Source of the DNA: Acanthochlamys bracteata
Lineage: Eukaryota; Streptophyta; Magnoliopsida; Pandanales; Velloziaceae
Assembly (NCBI GenBank): GCA_019914995.1
Contig: CM034128.1
Location: 3,536,501-3,600,500, forward strand
DNA length: 64,000 nt
Reading direction: 5' to 3'
The translations under genes and the position numbers were made by a program. This document shows, piece by piece, positions 1-12,424 of this stretch; the stretch's first letter is position 1; the number at the start of each line of letters is the position of its first letter. The notes under the pieces are model-generated. The model was not told the DNA's origin. It did no database searches and saw only the letters and a list, made by a program, of their open reading frames with translations.

Positions 1-216
1 TTTTGACAACTTTTCATTTTAATTTGTAATTTTATATTTTTTAATAAAATTTTTATAATATTTTATTAAACTTATTTAAATTTAATATGTCGTAAAATTT
101 TATTATTATTTACTTTTTTTTTTGAGGTAAAAAAAATAAAATTTATTTTTCGAAATATATTTAAAATATTTTTCTTTCTAAAAAAAATTTATTTCATAAG
201 CACTCTCTAAGTGTTC
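1..216 (+). repeat. AT-rich dispersed repeat, copy 1 (left end may lie outside the window)
   Basis: This is a very AT-rich tract. It ends in a poly-A/T block followed by ATTTATTTCATAAGCACTC. The order of sub-blocks (T-rich start, a TTATAATATTTTATTAAA-like stretch, a TATGTCGTAAAATTTTATTA stretch, then A-runs ending in TTATTTCA) matches tracts at 16217, 23833, 49664 and 62241, and the reverse of tracts at 19870, 24545 and 59523. There is no coding potential. It is probably a MITE-like element, but no target duplication was proved. Confidence 0.55.
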
Positions 217-239
217 GTAATATCTTTTCTTAGAAGTCC

Positions 240-1425
240 ATGAAACGTCCAACTCCTATGAACTATATCCACCAAAAACTTTGTTTATCATGCCTGGATA
301 ATTATAAGAACTTCGATGCAAACTATAAGAACTATGAATTGGACAGCAATGATAAATCACAAAGTACAGAGGATCAATTTAAGTCAGTTATCACTATTGA
401 TCAATGCCAGGAGAAGGGGTACTCTGTGATGAATATACGGTGCAAAGACCGATCTAAGTTGCTCTTTGACGTTGTCTGTGCGCTCACGGATATGCAGTTT
501 GCTGTTTTTCATGCCTCAGTTGCTCTTCTGATGGACCTTATGCTATTAAGGTACTGAATTCCTAAAGTGTATCTATTTCTAGTCAGGAGACATTTATTTA
601 GACTAAAGAATGAAAGATCATTCAAAGAATTTACAGAAGAAGTTATTTATGTGGAACGTGATATGAAGGACTTGACAAAAATGAGATGCCAAGTTCATCC
701 TTTGGAACTTCACTTTATGCTACGGATAGTCATGCGAAGAGCATCTAACTGACTCATGTAGTTAAATTGTCTGGAAATTGCAGGAATTATATATCTGTTA
801 GAAAGATGGTGGCGTCCTTAGCTCCAGAGATGAGAAGGAGAGGGTTGTTAAGTGTTTGGAACCCGCAATTCTCAGAAGGGTAACTGATGTATGAATCTTT
901 CTTTGAGTTTGACCATTTCGTACTGCATTAGTGTTTGTATATTCCAGAACAAAGCCACAAGTACTTAGTATTTGTGGATCTTACTTCCGATCCATAGAAT
1001 ATCAAAAGTTAATGATGATAAAAGAGACGGCTGTGTTAGACGAAAGTGTAATGGTAGTTTCACACCTATCACTGCTCAGACTTTCTATTTAAGGATGCTT
1101 ATGGTTTTCCGATAAAACTTAGATGCTATTCCTACAATAGTCCTTTTAATATTGTGGTTTTGTGAAGCTCAACAGCTCAGAATTAAGTAGGATTTGATTG
1201 CAGAGTCTAAGCTTGAAGCTCTGTGGAAGGGATAGAGTAGGTTTGCTTTCTGATGTTACCAGAGTCCTTCGCGAGAATGGCTTATCAGTAACAATTCTGA
1301 TGTTAGTACAGTAGGCAAGAAGGTAGTGAATGTGTTCTACATCAGGGACGCAGTTATGATGTTCACTAGGAGAAGATAGATACAGTTAGTGTGTTTGTTG
1401 GCACCTCAGTTCACCTCCTGATCCA
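240..1425 (+). pseudogene. Decayed ACT-domain repeat (ACR-type) protein gene
   Basis: The open stretch at 240-557 contains VITIDQCQEKGYSVMNIRC followed by KDRSKLLFDVVCALTDMQ. This closely resembles an ACT domain of plant ACR proteins, where the pattern is EKGYSVVNVRCKDRPKLLFD. Further on, at about 1195-1310, another ACT-like piece reads LELCGRDRVGLLSDVTRV, then LRENGLSVT. At about 1318-1355 there is VNVFYIRDA, typical of the segment after that domain. Frames change and stops separate the pieces, and no open path joins them. ACR proteins are regulatory proteins of about 400-450 residues with four ACT domains, thought to sense amino acids. This copy looks non-functional. The exact ends are uncertain. 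Confidence 0.7.
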
Positions 1426-1449
1426 AGCTGTAATCTAATTAAGTTTCTA

Positions 1450-2270
1450 ACTCTCAACACATGAAATGCTATTACCCTTCGTCACTGTATCTGGCTGGGT
1501 TCTGAACGTCCTTCGAGATGGCTTCGTTGTTGCTTGAAGTCAGAGATATTCCACAAGCTATATGCAAGGACTCTGCCAATTCTGACATAACGAGATACTG
1601 CATGTCGCGAGGTTGATTTCTTGATATCATGAGTGCTTCGGCCATGCTTCTTCATCTCTGGTATATTCCTAAACGAGAGAGAACTCTATCCCGTACGTGT
1701 AAGAACCTATTGCGTTGAAAAAAATAAGTATTCTTGTGTCTCCACGCATTCATGACTGTGTTCACATATGTCGTCACTGAATGATCCTGTGCTGGAGAAA
1801 GGCCATTCCATACAAGTCTCCAGATGAAAACCTGTACTTGGTAGTGGACTTGTATCTTCCAGATCCAGCTGATATTGGTTTCATTCCTGTCCCTGAATGA
1901 AGTATGACGAGATGTTCAGCTCTTCTAGTGGTTTTAAGCGTTTACCCCATTGCAGCATATCGTCTTGTTACCAAGAAGCTCTTCGCAATTGGCATACAAT
2001 AGAATTCTGCGAGCAATCTCATTAGGAAAACCTTCGAATCAGCTGCGCATTCCTGGATTCATCGATACCGAGACCAAGCTAAGAACAGCTTGTAAATTGA
2101 AAGGAAATGCCCATGGACTCTTCATGGGAAGATTGCCAACCCACCACGCGTACTGAATTGCAACTTGTTGCCTATTACCAATCTGCCACTTAAAACCATT
2201 TTCTAGTAAAGAACCCCTTCCATTATCGACACGGTAAATCATTTAGCGCTTAATGTGAATTATAGAGGTC
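1450..2270 (-). mobile_element. Degenerate LINE (non-LTR retrotransposon) 3' fragment
   Basis: On the minus strand at 2242-2039 a short frame reads GSLLENGFKWQIGNRQQVAI then QYAWW. This resembles the segment after the reverse transcriptase of plant LINEs (pattern GLRWRVGNGxxIxIWxDPW). Downstream on the same strand FPNEIARRIL resembles the LFxxxDAxxIL piece, and a broken zinc-finger-like tract follows towards 1700. Frames are interrupted throughout. No poly-A tail or target duplication was identified, so the boundaries are approximate. Confidence 0.42.
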
Positions 2271-2685
2271 AATGGATATTAGCCAATAGCTAATATTCAG
2301 CTTTCATTACTTGGCACCCAAAAATGCTGCCATGTATGAACAACTACTTTTGCCACCGATGTCGCGAGTAAGTCTTGGTACAACCTAATTCTCCGAGGCG
2401 CGTAGGCCAACAGAAACTTCGTAAATTTTCTCAACCAATTGGTCAAGCAGGAAGCAACCTTCATGTTTAAACGTGATTATCGGCAAGGGCGATAAAACTG
2501 GTTCCCCCCTCCGGAGCTAATGTTTTCCATTTCCATCCTTCAATGCAAACCACGGTAACCACCCCGATTTCATAAATTTTATATACCCAAACCATTCGAT
2601 AGTTTCAGTCTTTACAACCACAAAAGGGGAGCGAAATATAAGAAACATGAAGAGTGAAAACAGACCACTATCAACAGATATTCTG

Positions 2686-2733
<48 letters not shown>
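2686..2733. repeat. Compound microsatellite (TA)n(GA)n
   Basis: A run of TA dinucleotides at 2686-2702 passes directly into a run of GA/AG dinucleotides at 2703-2733. It lies just 3' of the DnaJ gene, which is on the minus strand. It is probably length-variable. Confidence 0.95.
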
Positions 2734-2736
<3 letters not shown>

Positions 2737-3076
2737 TGTAACTGGTAATCTGAGAAAATACAACTGAAAGAGAAAACATATGGTGGTACACAAGCATCAA
2801 GAGCACAGCTCTAGTCATCCACATCATATGCTGGATTGCATAGACACCTGAAGAGCCTTCCAATTCCCTAGAGATTGAGCATAAAATATGAAATCAGATT
2901 CTCTACAGAGAGTAGGCACAGTGCTGTGCTTTGTTGATACACTATGTCTTCATTTTATATAGAACAAATTGTGTGAAAGATAAGTCTTTAGAAAAAGAAC
3001 GTAACTAAATAACAGAAGGATTCACGTGTAAAATGAAGTTAGCATTAGAACTAAGAAAAAAGGGTGCTCAGAGAGA

Positions 3077-5902
3077 TTAGTACAAGGTGCAAAGACATGC
3101 CTGAGTGATAAAAGGAGATCGATAAACCACTCTTGGTGAGTCCTCCACTGAGCTATCATCAGAATCACTGCCATCACCTTCTGTAACTTGCTTTTGTTTT
3201 GATGTGTCAGCATGTGATCCATTCTTTTCTTTCTACATTAAATCACATAGTAAATACATTGTATATCATCCACTATAAGTCGGTAGCAAAGTTTCGAGGA
3301 TATTGACTGAATGGGCATCACAAGGTGATAACGTAACATGATCATCACTTTTTACCTGAAAAAGTTTTCCAAGAATTTTGAGAGCTGTTGCTCGGGCTCT
3401 AAGTTCCTCCTTCTTGATGTTATTTTCATGAAGTACCTATTACAATTTAAAAGACGTATTAGAAAAATATCCACTGGCAATTTATAGATCGAGATGGCAA
3501 AGTAACAAGTAGAAAGTGTTGAGCAAGCATTGCTTCTAACCAAAAAGCATTACAGTACAAAGAGCTCTAGTATTCTAGGAGATTATTTAATTTGGAATTG
3601 AAAGAAGAGTACGAATTGAAAATGCTTTTAGAGAGCCTAGTGTAACCATTGATGCCCACATAACATTCTGATGGCATATAACTCAATCATTTATTAAAAA
3701 GGCAAAAAGGCCTTTATCTACATTCAAAAATTTTGAGTTCTAACAAGATGGAACGGAATTAATAGTTTGTAGAATTTTTATATGCTTCACACTCAAGGAT
3801 GAAAGAAATGCTTAATTTGTAGCTTTCTACTTAATATGGACCCTGGCTCAACAAAACTAGTTTTTGTATTACTGCTGGCTGCATCTTTAACATTGATGTT
3901 CAGCATACAAGAAAGAAATACATGTTCACTGTTATGAGCTTATCTTACCATTTGGCATACATGCAGTAGTGTTACTTCGATATCTACAACATTTAGCTTC
4001 CACAATGAGTTCACCATCAAATCCTTGTTCATACGCATATGTGATTCAAGATCTCTCTCAGTAGCGCAACTGTCTTTGTTTAGCTGCCAACACAGTTCTT
4101 CTTGTACTTGTAATAATTGCAATGCACCTGCAAGAGTTTTTCCAGAAAGTTAGGTATACTTACAAAACTAAAGCAGTTCCTTCTCCAATTAACAACAAAG
4201 ACCTTTTGCTGCTTTTATCTGCGACTTCCAAAAGTGTCCTTTATCCCGCACCCATTCAGCAAGAAATGGCACGCCAAAGTACATTGCCTTCTTCCCCAGC
4301 TCTTTTGCAGCTTGTCTTACATATACATATCCAATAGTGTGAAGTATATCCACTCCAAATTCTGTATTTATACATAAATTAGCCAAAATAAACACTATAA
4401 TATAGGAAGAACAGAGTTATTGGCAACAAATCACTGAAAAACCAATGTACAGAGTAGATTAGAGTTCAATGTTGACTTTCTAGCCTGAGAAGCAGCATTC
4501 ACTCAACATAGAAACAACATGTGATGACAGTAGCATCATCAACAAGTTTTGTGACCCTGAGCATTAATATGGGAAGAAAAAGAAACTAACCTGCGTTCCC
4601 TAGGCGCTTTGCTTCTGCTTCAGCGCGATAAAGAAAGCCCTCTTTGTCACCATGAACATATTGACCCAGAAAATCCTTCAAATATCTAGCAAGTTTTTCT
4701 TCCCTTTCTTTTTGGACAACCTTCATACACAATTTCTCATTAGCTCATTGATGCAAGAATTCATAATGCATACCCTACGTCGAAATTCAGCAAATGAGAG
4801 AACCATCCCAGCAACAGTATTCCTAGTAAACAGATGCTTAATTCCAACAATACAACCTTCTCTTAGATTACCTTCAACCTTTCTTGAAGTTCCTCAGGTT
4901 TTTCATGTTCATTGATCAATTCAAAAGCAGCCATTGATGCCACAGCCAGGTGCCCGACATAATTCTCAAAAAGTTCACTTCCAAATATAAGGGTGAAGAC
5001 TGCAGTAGCATCTAACATTTTTTCTCTAAACAAATTAATATTAAAAAAAGAAAAAACAATAAGTACATGAACCCTCAACCAAATGCTAATCTAGGCAGTT
5101 GAAAATTTTGAACAGTTTATAATGCACTAAGTGTTCGATTAAGAAAGCTTGCAACTAACCTAGATATGCTGCATTTACCATTATTATCATACGCTTTTCT
5201 TTGAACAGGATCACTCAATACCTGATAAGCTTCACCAAGAGCCTGCAACGTCTTAAATCAGTTATCGGAAAAGAAAAGGGTTTCTCAAGTTAAGCAAGAG
5301 GAATACAAATAAAGAATAGTACTTAATTGCAATAAACTTGATATAAAGCACATATACATCAGTATCTCAAGCTTCCCGTTGCATACTTTTGATGGCTAAA
5401 TTACTATAAATTTAACAATATATGTAGCATGCTCCCATCATTAGGATAAACTCAACTTGCCTGAAATCTCTCAGCAGCACTAGCATCATTAAGGTTCTTG
5501 TCAGGGTGCACCTGCCTTGCCTGCACCATCGTTGCAAAAAATGATAAGCAGAACACAACATAATTAAAACACAAACATAAAGCATAATCTAACTACAGCA
5601 ATCGCTACAGATAAATACTTCAATCAAAACAAAGCACTGCATCTCAATATGGTAACACAATGGAAAATAACGAGAATGTACATGCAAAGAAAAAACCAAC
5701 TGGGTGATTATCTGCTTACGCGAACGTCTTTTGCACGGTTCAAGAAAATAATTCAATTTTGACAAAAAGAATTCAGACAGAGCTTAATTGATTGATAGAG
5801 TGATTTCGTAATTACCTTGACATAATAAGCTCTGCGGATTTCTTCCTCGGTAGCTGAAGGACCAATTCCAAGAACGTCGTAGTACTCCGTCTCCTTCGCC
5901 AT
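3077..5902 (-). CDS. DnaJ (Hsp40) chaperone with C-terminal X domain, dnaJ10-like
   Basis: This co-chaperone is predicted to stimulate Hsp70 ATPase activity through its J domain. Nine exons on the minus strand were derived: 5816-5902, 5461-5520, 5160-5242, 4872-5025, 4591-4720, 4203-4361, 3949-4127, 3356-3436 and 3077-3232. They encode about 362 residues. The start [13 protein letters not shown] is the usual start of this family, and the HPD triad is at residues 34-36. The segment with LFGSELF and [19 protein letters not shown] matches the DnaJ-X domain of Arabidopsis At1g76700-type proteins. The C-terminus is acidic and serine-rich. Exon phases agree throughout. The intron after exon 2 has a GC donor (CAG/GCAAGT). 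There is no signal peptide or membrane segment, so it is probably cytosolic or nuclear. The exact last exon is the least certain part. Confidence 0.9.
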
Positions 5903-6070
5903 CTCCAACCAAATCAACCACTCTTCCAAATCCTTCTTCTTCTAATCTCAGCATATCTCCAACAACAACCACTACTACAACTGTTGTAACGAAAAAGAAA
6001 GAACAACAAAATTGAAAAAATAAAGTTCTTTCCAGATCTGCAACTCCATATATAATTTCTACTTCACTAG

Positions 6071-8080
6071 TGCTGTGAACGTGCGAAGGACAACAAATAA
6101 AGCGATCAAATTTTTAAAAAAAAAAATTTATTCAGTGAAAAGACGAGGAAAAAAAATTGCTCTCTTTTATTGCGCGGGAATCGCGATGGTTGTGCGGCGC
6201 TGTCGGTTAAATAATAAGATAGTAAAGCTGGGACCATAATTTATTCTTAATGGGCCGACAAACCTTATTCTATTGAGTTGGGCCTAACGATTCTTTTCCG
6301 AACAAATTCAAATTTTAAAAAGAAAGAGTGTGTTCTATTCTTCCGAACCTTGTTGTGGCATGAGATCATTGAATTAAATGTAAAATAATTTGTTTTTATA
6401 ATATACAAAAATCAATATTGGCAATTTGGCATGACTTACAAAAATATGTATTATTAGAAGCTTGTAGTAGAACTTTTTAGTTATTTTGGCAAGATTTTTA
6501 AGGAATCTTGGTCAAATTCTACTTATTATAGCGTGTTTTCTACGACCAGCTAGAAGGACGTTCATAGAAGAATCAACTCAAGTCCATGTACGACAAAAAC
6601 GCCTGCATGCAGAAAATGTAACTCAGGATAAATCACTTCCCGACAATTGCAGCAAAAATATTAAAAATTTTGTGATAAAAATATAATAATTAAAAAATAT
6701 AATAAAATATGATAATTATGTTGGAAAATTATCACTAATTTAGAGAAAAAATTTACACAATAAAAACTTTACTATTAATAATTGAATTATATTGTTCACT
6801 CTTCTCATGAAAATATTAATGCTTTTTTGTGAAAAAAAATATACTCAACTAGTATAATATAAAAAACACTCTAAAATATATATTATATAATACCACATAA
6901 GGTGCACCGTTGTTGTTCGCAGCAATATTATAATAATAAATCTCTGCAGCATATATTGTAACTTTTGCACGTCGTCCAATATTATTATTGCACTCTGTTC
7001 AGCCACTGTTCACTATCAATAATGACAACTGCTCACAACTTCTTGCGGCCACCATTTAAAAAAAACACTAATTAATCGTAAAGATAAATAGAGTAATCTA
7101 ATTATATTAGGCTAATAAAGCTCAAACTTGCATGTGGGCCAAACACTATTTTTACTCCGACAAATTCCTACTAAAGACACTTTTCAATATCTTTTCTCTT
7201 CATTTTTTTAATCACGCTCAAAACATATATTCTATTAACCATAACTACGATTATCTGCTCCTACTATTGATACATCCATCTGAAACACACCATTCTTCAT
7301 GCTTCACTGGTTAGATTCTAAAATAAACTGACAAACAAAAGGGTTAGAATCGACTTACACTCCTCGACAAAGTTCTGAGGAAATCATTCTTCGACTTCTG
7401 TTGTTCTGTCTTATTTATTACATCTGAAAATCTTAATAGCAAGTCTCACTATCTCACTTTTTAGTCAATATTCGAGATAGACAATCAATTTTCAATCTCG
7501 ACACCGGTACACCTCGAAACTTTTTTTCGAAATTTGTCCTGTCAAGTTCTTCTTACTTGTTCTTCCGATTTGAGAATCTAGATCTTTCAAAAGATTTATC
7601 ATATATGATATTTAAAAATCATCCATACTGATAACTATATTTTGGGATAGTGAACCAAAATAGTACACCAATTATCAATAGTTCTAATACGAACGATCCA
7701 ATATCAATACAGGATGGCTGCCCGACGCCTACAATGCTGAACAAAGCTACTGTTTTCTAGAATCCCACAGTCCATTCATGTACCTCACTTTTTACTTCTG
7801 CTTGACTGACTCTGTATCTGCCTTAGCAACCATCACTGCTGCTAGTATGCTAAGCTCCCACCAATCTATCTGGCTTAGCAATTCAAAAGCTTAAAATAAT
7901 AGATTATGAAACTATTTAGTATATTAATTCACATTTTTATGTTATTTTAATTTAATATAAGATTAATCTACTCACTTTTAATCAAATAATCTCTTTCTCA
8001 AGAGTGAGTCACATATATTTTTTCTTATTCATGTATCATATCGCGCACCAATTACTACGATCGCTCAGAATTTCAGGCAC
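6071..8080. other. AT-rich intergenic spacer, no gene seen
   Basis: This holds the upstream region of the DnaJ gene and a long AT-rich spacer. Short frames at 6486-6686 and 7132-7314 have no recognisable domain. The tract from about 6719 begins TGTTGGAAAATT, like some LTR starts. The tract near 7870-7990 is weakly similar to 8590-8710, so an old, heavily decayed LTR-type element may underlie the area. Nothing can be proved by eye. Confidence 0.4.
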
Positions 8081-8084
8081 TTAA

Positions 8085-8500
8085 ATCCGACACCATTACT
8101 CACACCTTGCAAAAGCTTATATGAGTCACATTATTCTTAACATGTTTATCGCACTACCAGTTAGAGCTATAATATATGTTAGTCGTATCTTCTGCACACC
8201 GTCTACGCAACTAAGAGTTAGCCATCATAGCCCAATTTGTTCTGAATTCTCGCTCACACCTTGCAGAAGCATATTTGAATCACACTGTTCTTAACTTGCT
8301 TATCGCTCTACCAATTAGAATTATAATATCCGCTGATCGCCTCGCCTGCCATCGCTACTGCGCAATTAAGAGTTAACTATCAGAACCTAACTTGATACGA
8401 ATTCTCGCTTACATCTTGCGAAAGTTTATATGAATAATACTACTTTTAACTTGCTCACCCACTATTAGCGCGATAGCTACTACATACATCAGACTTTGAA
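8085..8500. repeat. Three diverged tandem units of about 155 bp
   Basis: The segment CACACCTTGCAAAAGCTTAT at 8101 recurs as CACACCTTGCAGAAGCATAT at 8255 and as TACATCTTGCGAAAGTTTAT near 8410. Downstream, each unit repeats a TTCTTAAC/TTTTAAC block, a TTATCGC-type block and an AGAGTTAGCC/AGAGTTAACT block. The spacing is about 154-155 bp. The units have diverged strongly. They may be part of an old satellite or a decayed LTR. Confidence 0.65.
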
Positions 8501-10651
8501 CCAAACTATAGAATTGGATATCACTATTAGGAAGATATAATACCGAAAGAATTAACTAAAATAAGATACCCGAAAATTTCAGCCTAATATACTAAAAAAT
8601 TTAATTCAACCCAAAAACTTAAACCAATACATTATAGAACTCTTTACTGTACTAATTTTTTCTCATCTTATTTTTTATCTAATATGAAATAATCTATTCA
8701 CTCGTAATTCAATAGAAACAATAATGAAATCTGAGTCCGAATATTGACCATTATCTTATGCGTTCCTTAGTAAATCAAAGAAAAAAATTTATCTTTTTTG
8801 TCAACAGCACGTAATAATCCCAACTCCAACTTTTTTTCCCTAGCCTATGCTCTTATATATGATGGTAGTTGTTTCGATTTACAACCACTTTAAAATATAT
8901 GTGCGTATATTTACTGAAATTTTGCAATGAATAAGAAAGGTAACTTGTTTGTTCTTTTATATGAAAAAGTTTGTGGATAATTATTCATTATTAGAAATCG
9001 ACAGACAGATTTTCTACTATGAAAGGTGCATCAGTGATCAGTGCAGTGCAATGACATTAAGTACCAAGCCTAGACGTGTTATCTGTCGCTAAGAACTGAA
9101 AAATCAAAGTCATTAGTCCGTCAAAAAAAACTTCGAAATTCTAGGTGGTCGATGTTTATTGATCAATCCTCGTTAATTTCTTTCCACATAAAAAAAAAAA
9201 GTAGAAAATGTGGTCATGAACTTCAATAATGTGGTCAGAGAAGTTAAAAAAAAGATACTAATAATAATAATAATAGTCAAGAGATGATGAAGATAGTAGA
9301 AGAGTTTTAAGTAGTAAAGTAGTAGTGTGATGTATGTCTTTTAAAAAGAAAACCCATAAAATATTTCAAAAAGAAATCATTAAGTTGTTAACCTTCATTA
9401 GACAATAATTTTTGAAGCAAAGCAAGAAACCTTAAATATGTTAGAATTTAAGCACAAGTTCTGGAGATCGTCATGTTCAAAAGAATTCAGAGTTAAAACT
9501 TTGAAAAAGGTAGTGTGAAATTTTGACAAATTTTTACACGATCAAGCATCTTATAATAAGTTTAATAGCAGAGTTAATCTTATAAAATAAGTTCTTGTCT
9601 CCTTATCTACAATAAGACCAAAATATTAACACCGCCTCCCCGGCCGGCCTAGTACCTACGTCTAACCAAATAATAATAATAGTAATAAACTAAAATTTAT
9701 AAATATATTTGTACGTAATGTATACAGTTAATGGCTCGAGGAGTTAATTAATATTTACTACAAATATTGAATGCATTATTGAATACACTTTTTTTTTTTT
9801 TTGGTTCAAATGTTGTCTACATATCTAGTGCGTCTTGTGCAAGCTATTTATATCTATGACTTTTGACTGACTGAAGAAAACAATGATGTGATATGATACG
9901 ATCTACCAATCAAACAATTTGAAAATTTCATTCATTCATTTGCCGGCTTCTTTTCTATTAATTGTGGACAAAAACTGACAACAACCGCAGCAATTACTTC
10001 TGCTGCAATAACAAGTTTTGTTCAAAATCTAATCTAAATATTCTTGTTTGTTGCTGTTGATGATTCCTCTCCACTGAGATCCACCACTGATCATCTATGA
10101 TCTTTCTTCAATCTCATTTATTTGTTGGTTTTCAATATCCAAATCTATTGCTTCATACACGTACATGAAGAAATCAACTCTTATTTATCCAAAATGCATG
10201 ACCCATTCAAGTACAAGCAACATTAATTGTATACATTTTGAAAATTTATATGTTTACATGAAAATTTAGATACCTAAATAATAAAATATTAAAAAATTTT
10301 GAATGACCTTTAATTTCATGACCGGACTTGAGGCTTCAATTATTTCTAGATCAATGGTTTTGGTCAAGAGCCGACCCACTTGTTAATCAGCTTCTTCTTC
10401 AGTCTGCATTCAAACATTTTGACAGATAGTGAATACAAATTATTCGTCTATATCAGTTTGTGTTCTCTGAAATATTTCTTTCTGTTTTCTCTGACTGTTG
10501 ATCACCGCGCAACAAAAGTGGAAATCTGCCAACTTCCTCTTCAAACTTTCCGTTACTAGAAATATTCCAAGATTTTTCAATGCATGCATGCATGTTTCAC
10601 CGGAGATCGAAGTTTCATTGCTTTTCTTGATGTGTTTGTTTTCGATCAACA
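8501..10651. other. AT-rich intergenic spacer upstream of the U-box gene
   Basis: No gene, RNA or clear mobile element was found. There are short AAT runs near 9260 and 9670 and a T-tract near 9790. The last few hundred bases must contain the promoter and leader of the U-box gene. No unambiguous TATA box was chosen. Confidence 0.4.
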
Positions 10652-11874
10652 ATGACAAACAATATACCTCACTTGTTCCGCTGCCCGATAAGTTTAGATC
10701 TTTTCACGGATCCAGTTACACTTAGCACCGGCCAAACGTACGAAAGAGCTTGCATCGTGAAATGGCTAGCTGACGGAAACTTAACTTGTCCGGTAACTAT
10801 GCAACATCTCTACGACACCTCTTTCGTTCCCAACAACACTCTCAGGCTCCTCATCAATCAGTGGCTTCTCTCTGGTTGCTCTAACCATCTTCCGACTGAA
10901 AGAACAAAGAATCACTCCAAGTACTGTACTAAATACTCGCTTTCCACGCTCAAACACGTACTTCAGTCGCCGGAAACTTCGCTGCTGACGAGACTGGAAG
11001 TACTCAAGAAGATCAGAATATTGTCTGTTGAGTCAGATTCAGGTCATGTATGTTTGATTGAACATGGTTTCTTCAGTGTTTTACTGCAGCTTCTGTTTCA
11101 TCAGACAGTCGACGAGACTACTGCTCGTGATTCAGAGATTGTTGAACTTGTTCTCGACTGCTTGCTTAGTCTAGCAACTTCAACCAATCTCGTCCATCTC
11201 AACAATCTCCGTACTGATCATCGATCAGTGTCTATGTTTATTCAACTGTTGCATACGGGAAACTTCAGGATCAAAACAAGTATATGCAATCTGATTGAAA
11301 TCGTTACGGCGTCTGAGGTGACACAAGAGCTGTGCATGGTTCTTGGGAAGACGCGGAAGGTTTTCAAATGTTGGTATCTCTTCTTTCCGGAGACTTTAAA
11401 TTAACGGAGGCGGCGATGATGGCGGTGAGCGGGTTGTGCTCGCTAGAGTCCAACAGAAACAATGCTATAAGCGAAGGAGTTGTAGAGGGATTGATTTCTT
11501 ACCTCTCCGCACCCGTTCGACGAAATCCTTCACGAGCTTTGGCGACGGTTGAGGAACTTGTAGGGATTGAAGCAGGAAAGAAAGCAATGGAGCGGTGTTC
11601 AGGAGCAGTACCCATACTTGTTCCTTTGGTTTTTAAAGTATCGTTAGATCCAGAAGGCAGCGAGCATGCCGTCGGAGCATTGTTGCTGGCGTGTAGTGAC
11701 TCACCGCAGGCGCGTGCAGAGGCCATACGGGCAGGTGTGTTGAAGCAGTTGTTGTTGCTGCTGCAGAGCCAGAGTGGAGCTAAGGCAAAAGCTAAAGCAA
11801 GGGCACTACTGAAGCTTCTGCGAGCACTATGGCCCGACGACCTGCAGATGTCCAACTTCAACAATGCTGCATAG
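10652..11874 (+). CDS. U-box/ARM-repeat E3 ubiquitin ligase (PUB25/26-like), frameshifted
   Basis: Plant U-box proteins transfer ubiquitin from an E2 to substrates bound by their ARM repeats; this subclass acts in stress and immune signalling. The frame opens MTNNIPHLFRCPISLDLFTD. It carries a complete U-box at about residues 6-70 (FRCPISL, DPVTLSTGQTYER, NLTCPVTMQ, PNNTLRLLI). ARM-like helices follow. The frame runs to 11404, but homology moves to the +1-shifted frame near 11342-11358. It then continues without a stop to 11874 (GFQMLVSLLSGDFK, AMMAVSGLCSLESNR, HAVGALLLACSDSP). A single small indel would join the halves into a single-exon protein of about 400 residues, the normal size. Either the allele is broken, giving a 250-residue truncated product, or the assembly has an error. 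Everything else looks intact. Confidence 0.85.
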
Positions 11875-11906
11875 CCCGTTTCTTGTCCATCTCCAAAATT
11901 CGTCAA

Positions 11907-12420
11907 TTGAATTGATTGGAATTGTAGAGTTATATTTACAGCTATGGAAAGGTTCAGTTTCTAGGAGTCCGCTAGAAAAAAAGAGAAACAATCTTTCTGA
12001 AGAAATCTAATTCAAGATCATGTTCTGCATGCTATACTCAGTACCCAAACATTTGATCATGTTTCTGGTGATGCACGTAACAAAAGGTTTTAGAGAGCTA
12101 ATAGAAGATGCTATAACAAGCATCTTACTACAACAGAAAGTTATATGAAATGTAGTAAACAAGAGAACTTAATTATCAGTAGAACGACATCCAAATAATG
12201 CTAAATACAAGTTATGAGCCTACTACATCGAGTCTACTAAGGCCAGCAGAGAATCGTCCGACTGACTTCTTAGTTAAAACCAAATCAGAGTGACTCGAGC
12301 AACCTGGATAGCTAAGCCCAGGGTTTGCGACCAAGCAAAATGCAAGATATTTGCTCTGCACCAACTTCCTCTGCTGAATATGAATTACAACAGTTACGCA
12401 TTATTTGTACATTTCAAGTA
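11907..12420. other. 3' flank of the U-box gene
   Basis: No frame or repeat was recognised. The first part is probably the 3' untranslated region. The rest may include decayed parts of the PP2C relic that follows on the minus strand. Confidence 0.35.
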
Positions 12421-12424
12421 TTTT

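Noticed and set aside
1950..2156. 68-residue plus-strand frame
   Set aside because: It is antisense to the LINE-like fragment, which carries the recognisable motif.
6719..8560. Possible complete LTR retrotransposon starting TGTTGGAAAATT
   Set aside because: No matching second LTR, primer site, coding remnant or target duplication was found; only weak internal similarity.
11499..11906. 135-residue open frame on the minus strand of the U-box gene
   Set aside because: It lies entirely antisense to well-conserved ARM-repeat coding sequence and has no domain of its own.
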